This document shows, one piece after another, positions 56,340 through 64,000 of a DNA stretch of 64,000 nucleotides. The stretch covers positions 62,001-126,000 of the forward strand of contig CANTUQ010000297.1 in NCBI GenBank assembly GCA_947683425.1. Direction: 5' to 3'. The DNA is from Excoecaria cochinchinensis. Its lineage: Eukaryota > Streptophyta > Magnoliopsida > Malpighiales > Euphorbiaceae. Below the pieces are notes generated by a model. The model saw only the letters and a list, made by a program, of their open reading frames with translations, ran no database searches and was not told the origin of the DNA. The stretch's first letter is position 1. Every line of letters starts with the position of its first letter. The translations under genes and the position numbers were made by a program.

Positions 56340-57118
56340 ACATAAACTAAAGGAAATATACTCTATTAGCAACACCGGCTTGCAATGTGATAGCCCATCT
56401 ATACATGGCTTAAATGTCCAAAAAAGTCTTATGAATTGCCTAGAATTTTATTGCGCACTATCATCAACAACAAATTTATAACAGAAACCCGGATTGTACC
56501 TCTCAATTGCTTTAAGATAAAATGGCAATTTCCCATAAGATTCCTCTTAATTGCCAAAAATTTCTTCCAGCGCCTTAGTCTTTGCATACCATGCCTTACT
56601 GTACGATACGTCGTAGTTGAAACGATTCCTGATGTCTGCCATTATAACACTAACTTTGAGATCAAGGGCCGCACTAACCATCTCCAAGATGCAATCACAA
56701 ATGATCTGCGTATCTAATTTCTATGCTGTTAAGAAACCAGTGATGTTGTACAGTTGTGTAATGCCTTGCACACACTAATAATCCACTATGGACATGTCCT
56801 TTTCTTCATGGCTTGTAGTCTCCATTGACAACCTGTTTCATCCACACGCGAGCAACATACAACCCAATATGATGGCTTCGATTCGGCAACTTTATAAGAA
56901 ACATTATTCAAAATTGACAATTTCTTCACACATGCCTTCACTTCATCCTTCGATGTAAACACTAAGCCTTCGCATAATTCAAATACACCATCCCATCTCG
57001 CCGTTGGTAAATCATTAGACATGTTAATCTTCGCTTCTGCGAAATTAACATTTGTATGGTGCACTGATGGAAATTAAAATCGTGAAATCTCATTATGTCC
57101 ACCCACATCATATCTGAC
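56340..57118 (-). pseudogene. MULE transposase N-terminal part, minus strand
   Basis: Read on the minus strand, 57064-56786 holds the MuDR DNA-binding domain (GLVFTSKDEVKACVKKLSI, then SYWVVCCSRVDETGCQWRL). 56700-56440 continues into the region just before the catalytic core (SYSKAWYAKTKALEEIFGN, EESYGKLPFYLKAIERYNPG). The coding text ends near 56340, before the first catalytic Asp, so the transposase core is absent and the PMD gene's 3' end lies beyond it. The upstream part of the gene is at 58424-59143, across the hAT insertion. Confidence 0.8.
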
Positions 57119-57126
57119 ATCATTAA

Positions 57127-58405
57127 TAGGGGTGTGCAACACCCGACCCGGCCTGAAGAACCCGATAAACCCGACCCGAACAAGTAATTCGGGTAGGGTT
57201 GTTTGGGGAGTACGGGTCGGGTCGGGTACAAGAAATATGAAAAGTTCGGGTCGGGTCGGGTAAAATCACTATAAAATCGACCCGATCGAAGAAATCAATA
57301 TAAAAGCCAAAAATTCCCAATTCCTTCACTTCTTCTCCCCCCCTTTACCCGATTCCCTCTCAAAATCCCTAACACCCAAATCACTTATGCCTTAGCGCCG
57401 CCGCCGCCGGTCGCCATCGCGCCTCTCCATCGCCTATCGCTTGCCTCACTATTTTTCGTCTAGTTTTTGTAACCTGATTTTGTTTGGTTGCAATTTCTTT
57501 GTATGATTTTTATTTTTCATCTCCTTTTCTTTCAGTTAATGCTTTGTGTTACTATGGTGTTGCTGACTATTATTTTGCGAATTATTGGCTTGCTTGTCAC
57601 CGATTTCGCCCATTTAGTGTTATTGTGTTCCATATTTTATTTTTTCACTTCCTTGTTAGCTCATCAGATCTCATAAATACTAGTCATTTCTTTCTACTTG
57701 GCTACTGATCTGGGCAGTAGAAATGGTAATTTCAATTGAAAGTTGGATTATGGAGCTCTATGTTTAAGATTATTCTTTAAATTTACAATTTACAATATAT
57801 TCTCTTTGGCAAATGTTCTGTGAACCAGCTTTTTGGCAAATATTTTCTCAATTCTCCGTTGAAAATTGGTGGTTGTAGTTTTCAAGTCTTTGGTGTGCTA
57901 AAGATTGAGTCTTTTGTTTTTTTTTTGTTCTCAGTTTATGATCTCTTCAGTAATTCCACCTAAACAGTTGTCAATTTTTTTTTTCCAATTGAAAGTGTTA
58001 TTATTGAAAAAAGAAGAAGCTTCCGTGTAATTTAAAATTTATTGTTGTAATTAATGATTATATAATATAAGTTTTAAGAATTTTTAAATTTTTAATTTAT
58101 TGTAATTTACATAAATGTTTTTATAGTTTAATAGGGTTATAAAATATGTTTATAGTTTAATAGGATTTTAAATTATATGAATGTTAATTAATTTTAATTA
58201 TATTTTATTTAAATTTTAATTTTTTATATATTTAATTCGGGTGATTCGGGTTAATCGGGTCGGGCCCGAAAATAGTCGGGTTGGTCGGTTCGAGCCCCTA
58301 CTTCTGATAAGGGTCGGTTCGAGGGGAATGGGGGGTTATTCTTCGGGTCTCCGGTTGGTCGGGTTCGGGTCGGGTTGACCCGAACCCGACCGATGCACAG
58401 TCCTA
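57127..58405. mobile_element. Non-autonomous hAT element, 1.28 kb
   Basis: The ends TAGGGGTGTGCAAC and (reverse strand) TAGGACTGTGCATC are flanked by the 8-bp duplication ATCATTAA (57119-57126 and 58406-58413), diagnostic of hAT. Subterminal zones (about 57140-57260 and 58235-58400) are built of CGGGTCGGGT/ACCCGACCCG repeats. No hAT transposase is present. The centre has a CT-rich then GC-rich stretch (57325-57440, with a GCCGCCGCCGCC run) that looks like captured 5'-UTR or exon sequence. Confidence 0.9.
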
Positions 58406-58423
58406 ATCATTAATGTTCATATT

Positions 58424-59143
58424 CTAAAGGCCTACTGTCACATGGGTTGAGCAACTTGTAACAACTTGGTTATCTCTTCTAATACAGGTTTTCTCAACAG
58501 CGTCATTCAAGTCAATCTCCTCGTCGTCCTCCTCTGGATCTAAACTTGGAGAAATGTACCCGTTATCGGTAAGCTTCATGTCACGACATGCAACGTCGCT
58601 ACATTCAACCCTTGAACTTGAGGCAAAATTAAATTCGCTTTGCCCTCTAAACTCTCTGATTGGGCTTGCTTCTATCGTTTCCAACTCATCAACCCCTTCA
58701 CACTGTGCTAGATCCTCACACTGCATACCAAAATCGGTCCTCCTACCGCTTGCAATATTCAAATTATCAAGAAATACATTTCTCCCATCCCCCGGTGGTA
58801 TTGGATCTCCAGCATTATTCGTATTCAACTGATCAACATTATTCAACACATTTTGTTCATCTCCAATTACGATTTGTTCCGTTTCAATAATTAGTTCCGC
58901 AACTGTATATCCAGGAAATGTCACAAAATTTTCATATATTTACTCAATGTCATCGTCATCAGCTACATCCATAAGTGCCCATGAATACGAGCCCTGACTG
59001 TTTATAGGACACTTATATATTACCCTATTAACCCTCATATCCACAGCAAGATCCAATTTTACTGATATCTTATGAACAAGTTTCGTAAATGTCGATTTGT
59101 TTCTAAGTTTCAGTCTCCTCGAACGTCCTGATGAGCTTGACAT
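58424..59143 (-). pseudogene. MULE transposase 5' part, minus strand
   Basis: A single minus-strand frame from ATG 59143 to TAG near 58424 with one stop (TAA at about 58940). It starts with a basic Ser/Arg/Lys-rich segment and continues into an acidic, linker-like region (SLDPEEDDEEIDLNDAV) that usually precedes the MuDR DNA-binding domain. It is separated from that domain (57064-56786) by the hAT insertion. Confidence 0.7.
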
Positions 59144-60225
59144 ATCATACTGATAACCTAATATACCCTATATTGACTGTCCTCCAGTATGTATTATAAA
59201 TATGGCTGGAATCAATATTTTCTTGCTCCTACATTTAACGGAATGATAGTTTTTTATTAATCCATATTTTTAATAATATCCAAATTCACATACTTCCCCA
59301 TATTTTCAAATCTTTCGTAAATTAAAACATTTCATGCAACTATTTTTAAGAAATCTAATTCATTTAACAATTTCATCTCATGCAAATATTTTTTCACAAA
59401 TTAATTCACTATTTCACCAAATTAAAATTTCATTTGAATTTTTAACTTCTTAAAAATAAGTTTTCCCTTCCAGGTTTACAAAATAATATCATACATATTA
59501 TATACAAAATTACTTCATCATAAATATTTTAACTTCCCAAACTGATTACTTTTTTAATCTACTAGATTAATATTTTAATTAATTCACTTCTAAACATTAA
59601 TTTAAATTCGCTAATTAAATCTATAAATAGTACACCCATATACCTATATTTTTTCATATATTCATAGACATCGTAAAATTAAACTTTAAATAAATACAAC
59701 TACAGTCTAACTCCTAATAATTTTACAAAAATTCACAATTATAATTTATCTAAATTAACTATACAAAAATATGTACTTGACAACTATCACAACCTATTCA
59801 AACAAAATTTATATATCATAAATAACAAAAAAATACAAACTTACCTCGATAAATATTGATCGTAATTCTATTACAGCTTTATTAACCCCTGCAATTTAAA
59901 TATGACAACAAAATATTAGCTAAAAACTCAAATCTTATTAACATAATTAATTTATAATTTATTTACATAACAATATCTTTTTTTCCCGTTAATAATACAA
60001 CAATATATTATCTACTTTATATACCAAGTAAAATAAAATTCAATATATAAAATAATACAATTGCAAATTAAAATGAAAAAGAGAAAGTTGATAAACTAAA
60101 AACATAACCTAATGGCAAAGAAAACGAAATGAAAGAGAGGAAGTAATTGTGGCCGGAAGAATGCTTTATAGGGGAAAAATATATAAAAAAAAATTAATTC
60201 ATTTTGCATAACGGACCCCTGAAGC
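59144..60225. other. AT-rich 5' flank of the minus-strand transposase gene
   Basis: Very AT-rich with no gene. It presumably contains the promoter and any 5' UTR intron of the minus-strand transposase gene. Confidence 0.45.
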
Positions 60226-60270
60226 ACGGTGCGCTGCAGCCTTTTACCTTATATAAAAAAAATATTTCCA

Positions 60271-60492
60271 GTCAGAAAACGGCAACCATTGTTGCCGTTT
60301 TCTGATGCATGGGCCCCTCCTATGCCGCGTGACAGTACCAAGCGCAAAATAGCACCGTTTTGCGGCTGGTGCTGGAAAAAAATAATAAATTGCCAGAAAA
60401 CGGCAACCTTGGTTGCCGTTTTCTGGGAACCCACCACATTAGTGGGACTCTGGGTTGCCAGAAAACGGCAACCTAGGTTGCCGTTTTCTGAC
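60271..60492. repeat. Right subterminal hairpin array of PMD MULE
   Basis: Three hairpins with arm CAGAAAACGGCAACC lie at 60271-60306, 60393-60426 and 60454-60492, the mirror of the left array. CGCAAAATAGCACCGTTTTGCGG near 60343 matches the left GCAAAACG hairpin. Confidence 0.9.
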
Positions 60493-60645
60493 ATACCATT
60501 TTGTTAAATATTTTTACTGTACACTCACTTTCCTAAATACTTTTGGTTTTTACACCAAAAGGAAAAAAAACCCCAAAATATTATCAGTTTGATTCACTAA
60601 TTTTCTCGTGGACAAAGTTTAGATAAAAAAAAATTCAAATATATA

Positions 60646-60702
60646 TAGATAAATTATAGCTTAAGTCTAATTTATGATAGATAAATTATAGCTTAAGTCT
60701 AA
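60646..60702. repeat. Short direct duplication next to the Copia LTR
   Basis: TAGATAAATTATAGCTTAAG occurs twice (from about 60646 and 60678), the second copy abutting the LTR fragment. It could be a replication-slippage duplication; it is too long for a Copia target duplication. Confidence 0.7.
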
Positions 60703-61770
60703 TGAAGGAAAATTATGCGTATATAATTTAATGGAGGTAACATTAAATAAATGTACCTACCTCTTGTAGCGCAGAAACTAGTTGCGGAAGCGTCTACCAA
60801 GATCCCGTTTGTTTTTTATCACTGGTCCGGCTTTTACCCACTCGGGGTAAGAGCAGCTAGATCACAATTTAAATGCCCCTGAAAATTAAGACAGAAAACT
60901 TGTGAGTGGGAACGAGCAGCCTTGCGGCATATACGTTTTCTCGTTACCAAATTATGAGGACCTCACCTCTATTTATAGAGGTCCTATAGGCTAGAGACCT
61001 AACTCTAGTTTAACTTAGACTCTTTCTGAGATAAAATTTGGTAATTTAATTTAGATTAAATAACTCAATTTAATCTGGATAGGAACTCAATCCTTTATAG
61101 AGTCATGGGCGTATCCCAACTCTATCATCTCCCACTCGCACATGACGGAACGCATTCCGGTCTTAATTTTCAGTTATACTGGCAAATAGATTGTGTGACC
61201 AGCATAACTCGAGAGCACTAGTGCTATACACCTGTTAGGGATATATAGCGTCTCGTCAAAATAAGATCATCTTCTTCATGTATGCCTAACCCTAGATTGC
61301 CTTCTCACATTCAATGTTTTATCTCATGATCTCATAAAATAATTTTCGTGTTCACTATTATGTTTCTACTCATAGAAACTATAATAGGCATGCCGGTGAA
61401 CCACGAAACATTATGAAAGTGATCCAAAAGCTATCTTCCCCTCTTACTGTATGCCATCCATCATAATTCAACTCGCTTTTCTAGTTAGATCCGCCAGGCC
61501 TAAATTTTTCCCGGACCTCTTGGAAACTAACTAAGCTAGCCACATTGAACCATACTTCAGGGATAAGTTAAGGGTTCTAAGGGTCAAAATATAAATAGGG
61601 TCTCACAATAGGGAAAGTTGAGATCATTAATATTATTAAATTCCCATCCCTGTGGTCACATAAGCACACACGGTATAAAACATGTGTTATGGTGTTCTTT
61701 CCTTCCCTTAAAGGAGCGCATGTCTCACATTTCGATAATGTGTATATCAAACACCATACAGAAGCATAAG
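60703..61770 (-). mobile_element. Copia element 1 family, minus-strand 3' fragment
   Basis: 60703-61127 is the reverse complement of the 423-bp LTR at 7667-8089 with moderate divergence. 61128-61770 is the reverse complement of about 7025-7666, including the purine tract. The fragment stops abruptly at 61770, where a Gypsy LTR begins. The remaining part is expected on the far side of the Gypsy element, outside this window. Confidence 0.9.
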
Positions 61771-63547
61771 TGATAACTTCAATATAGTGTTTAGTTTTCA
61801 TAGTGTTTTAGTGTGATTTTTGGGTGTTTAGTTGTGTTTAATGTTAATTTATGTTTCTTTTATGTTAATTTTGTTAATTTTAGCCAAATTGAAGTTTTGA
61901 TTCATTTTAGAAAGCATTTTGATGTTAATTTCGTGCCTTTGTAGGTTTTTTGCCCAAGAGGTCACGGTCACAATGAATTGGTTGTGACCGTGACATAAGG
62001 AGATTGCAGGCAGAATGGAAGTCGCAGGGGTCACGGTCACAATGAAAATGGTTGTGACCGTGACATAATTATCAAATAGGCAGAATGCAAAAGTTGAAGA
62101 CCTCACGGTGGCAACCAAACTTCATTGTCACCGTGACATGTCAATTTAGCAAGGCAGAATCGAGGCAGCATGTACCTCACGGTCACAATGGATTTCATTG
62201 TGACCGTGAGATAATTAATTTGTGGGCAGAAGCTAAACTGTGAAGACCTCACGGTGATAATGAAATTCATTGTCACCGTGACCAATCTCCTGTGCGCAAA
62301 AGGATTTGAAATTCCCGATAGGTCACGGTGGCAACCAAATCCATTGCCACCGTGACCTCTCTGGAAGTATAAATTCATAGCTTTCTATTTGGCTAGGGTT
62401 CTGATTTTTTCAGTTAGTTTTTATTATTAGTTTTTGCAGCTGAGATTTTGAGAGATATTCTTCGGACCTAAACTTCAATTTTCGTTCTTGTTTTTTGGTT
62501 TTCGATTAGTAATTGAGATTAATTTGCTTTAGTTTCACAGTTCAATTTCAAGAGTTTTGCTAGTTCTTAGTTTTTCCAGAATTTTAGTTATTTTCTCCAT
62601 TGAAGATTTGAAGAAAGAGATCGAAGATCGAGCAATTCAACCGGGATTTTCTCAATGAATTTCAGGGTTTATTCTTTCTTTTACTCTTTTGATTTTGTAA
62701 TGGATTGTGAGTAGTCGTTTAGTTGTTCGGGGGATCTCTGAATCTCCTATATCTAAGATGTGAATTATGAACATCTATTGAGTTTATGTATGAAAGATTG
62801 GTTTATTTTGCTGGTGTTTATTGCTTGTTTATGGATTTTAGTTTTTCAATCCAGTTTCCAATTGTGATGAATGATTTATTCCATATGTCTATGTTGGTTA
62901 TTGAATTTATTAATTGGATGCCATGAATGTATTTTATTCTCAGAATTTTCTATCATGTTTGCTGTGGTGTTTAGACTACTCCGGAATGGGAATCTAAATG
63001 GACAGGATTTTATGATTTAAGATTTGAGTGATGAGCGAAATAATGAGGTTTTGGGATGTTTTGGGAAAGCAAACCGAACCTAGGATTTTAGACCCGTGAT
63101 TAGGCTAGTTGTATGACTTGCTCCGGAATGGGACGTTATGCGATTAGAATAGCTTGCTCCGGAATGGGACGCTTGGGTTAAGAGGGTTATCCCGATTTCT
63201 TTCATATAAGATTCATAGGTTGATTTTATTCATATTTGGGTAAGGGGTGGATGAGTGAACTTGAACAACGCCTTTATAATTTGATATCTTTTCTCGTTTT
63301 TATTTACTTTTATCTTTGTTAGTTTTACTGTCATCTTAATTTGTTTTTGCTTAACCATTACAGTAGTCGATTAATTTATTAGTTTTAGTTTAGTTATAAT
63401 TAAATCAATCCAATAACTGGGAATTCTTTAGCATACATTTAATTTTCATAACTTGCGTGTTCAGTCCCTTGGGTACGATAACTCGGAGTCATAATTTTAC
63501 TCCATTATATTACTTGTCGATTCAGTACACTTGCTGAGGTCGTGCCA
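61771..63547 (+). repeat. 5' LTR of the Gypsy element
   Basis: 1777 bp. It contains the 73-bp hairpin array (61961-62357), a possible TATA box in AGTATAAATTC at 62367, and three TCCGGAATGGGA repeats at about 62982, 63122 and 63152. Confidence 0.85.
61961..62357. repeat. Six tandem hairpins, 73-bp period, in Gypsy LTR
   Basis: Hairpins start at 61961, 62030, 62103, 62176, 62249 and 62321 (steps 69, 73, 73, 73, 72). Each has an arm TCACGGTSRCAAY and its complement around a loop of about 6-10 bases. Copies differ in compensating ways: GGTCAC pairs with GTGACC and GGTGGC with GCCACC. Spacers share AGGCAGAA. It lies just upstream of the likely TATA box. Confidence 0.92.
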
Positions 63548-63553
63548 AGTTTT

Positions 63554-63572
63554 TGGCGCCGTTGCCGGGGAC
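63554..63572 (+). other. Primer-binding site (Asp-tRNA type)
   Basis: TGGCGCCGTTGCCGGGGAC, six bases after the LTR. Confidence 0.9.
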
Positions 63573-63685
63573 TGGCGTTGTTTTAAGTCTTGATTATTAT
63601 TTTTGTGTGTTTTCATTTTTATTATATTTTATTTTATCTTATTTTTATTTATTCTTTATTCTTTTCAGGTGGTTGTTGAAGGTGT

Positions 63686-64000
63686 ATGAGCAGAAGAAGA
63701 CAAGAACAAATAGCACCTTACGATCCTGAAATCGAGAGGACTTTACACCAACAATTAAGAGCCAACAGGATTAATAACATGGAAGAAAATCCGCTTCCTA
63801 TTGGTGAAATTCCTCCTAGAAATGAACAAGTGCTGAGGGCACAAAACCAGAATCCGGGGCATAATAGAGAAGAGATCCCTAGGCAGAGGACAATTAGGGA
63901 CTATGCGGTGCCTAGATGGAATGAAGATAATAGGACAATTGTGCTGCCCAGGGGAGTGCAATTTGAACTTAAACCAGCCACCATCGGTATGGTACAGCGG
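63686..64000 (+). CDS. Gypsy Gag, N-terminal 105 residues, runs off window
   Basis: An open frame from ATG 63686 to the window edge, preceded by a splice-acceptor-like CTTTTCAG at about 63661-63668. The N-terminus is Arg/Gln/Asn-rich. The text RTIRDYAVPRWNED, then FELKPATIGMVQR, matches the start of the Athila/Tat Gypsy Gag, where the second motif marks the beginning of the capsid-like domain. No stop is seen. This may be a complete element able to supply enzymes to the pol-less relative at 8804, but its pol is not visible here. Confidence 0.85.
   Translation, partial: MSRRRQEQIAPYDPEIERTLHQQLRANRINNMEENPLPIGEIPPRNEQVLRAQNQNPGHNREEIPRQRTIRDYAVPRWNEDNRTIVLPRGVQFELKPATIGMVQR

Larger units (their letters stand above)
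51882..60573. mobile_element. MULE with plant mobile domain gene, 8.7 kb
   Basis: The termini GGGTTTTTTTAGATTGGTGT and (reverse strand) GGGGTTTTTTTTCCTTTTGG are bounded by a perfect 9-bp duplication, CAAAATATT (51873-51881 and 60574-60582). Both subterminal regions hold CAGAAAACGGCAAC...GTTGCCGTTTTCTG hairpins. A plant mobile domain gene is on +, and MuDR-type transposase remains are on -. A hAT element (57127-58405) interrupts the transposase part. Both genes are broken, so the element is inactive. MULEs carrying plant mobile domains are known in angiosperms. Confidence 0.88.
61771..64000 (+). mobile_element. Gypsy (Athila/Tat-type) element, 5' part only
   Basis: The LTR at 61771-63547 starts TGATAACTTC and ends GGTCGTGCCA. 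It is followed by an Asp-tRNA-type PBS and a gag start; the element continues beyond the window. The LTR's last 100 bp resembles that of the pol-less element at 8804 (CTTGGGTACGATAACTCGG, TTACTTGTCGATTC), so the two are relatives. It interrupts the minus-strand Copia fragment; the candidate target duplication is ATAAG (61766-61770). Confidence 0.88.

Noticed and set aside
58554..58890. Plus-strand frames over 58554-58890
   Set aside because: Antisense shadows of the minus-strand transposase gene.
60229..60507. Frames on both strands reading through the hairpins
   Set aside because: Caused by the inverted CAGAAAACGGCAAC repeats.
61849..62378. Two minus-strand frames with TVT/HGDN repeats
   Set aside because: Translations of the 73-bp hairpin array.

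Overview
This window looks like a transposon-dense, AT-rich intergenic stretch of a flowering-plant (probably eudicot) nuclear genome. The evidence is Copia and Gypsy LTR retrotransposons with tRNA-type primer-binding sites, Mutator-like elements (MULEs) with 9-bp target duplications, CACTA and hAT elements, a plant-mobile-domain gene, and one intron-containing SABATH methyltransferase gene. Only the SABATH gene looks like an intact host gene. No rRNA, tRNA, CRISPR or operon structure was seen.

Layout. (1) 237-8089: a Copia element with 423-bp LTRs, TSD TTAGG, a decayed pol and an unusual CACGTG array in its leader. (2) 8555-20049: a solo Copia-type LTR (TSD GAAAG) split by an 11-kb pol-less LTR retroelement at 8804-19770 (1948-bp LTRs, TSD ATAGG, two intact ORFs). 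(3) 20675-29120: a SIRE/Maximus-like Copia element (1224-bp LTRs, TSD ATTTG) that has lost gag but keeps a lightly damaged pol and an env-position ORF. (4) 29513-39082: a MULE (115-bp TIRs, 9-bp TSD TAAATTATA), itself split by a CACTA element (31800-35915) carrying captured kinesin-12 exons; a GRF zinc-finger gene lies convergent at its 3' end. (5) 39912-40347 and 41170-41603: two copies of a foldback MITE, with a third at 50628-51061. (6) 43091-46304: a three-exon SABATH carboxyl methyltransferase gene. (7) 46527-48685: a 2.2-kb gag-only Copia derivative. (8) 51882-60573: a second MULE (TSD CAAAATATT) with a plant-mobile-domain gene on + and MULE transposase remains on -, interrupted by a non-autonomous hAT element (57127-58405, 8-bp TSD). 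(9) 60703-61770: a minus-strand fragment of the same Copia family as element 1, cut by a Gypsy element whose LTR (61771-63547) and gag start (63686) run off the window.

The recurring oddity is that four unrelated LTR retroelements each carry an array of short palindromes or hairpins in the LTR or leader, each with its own sequence and, in three cases, a regular period: CACGTG at about 23 bp, CGTATACG at about 19 bp, TCACGGTSRCAA hairpins at about 73 bp, and GCACAGCTGTGC without a fixed period. The second MULE has an equivalent hairpin array near both ends. These arrays are the best candidate for something not covered by standard annotation. All TE boundaries given here rest on matching LTR or TIR ends together with target-site duplications read directly from the sequence.
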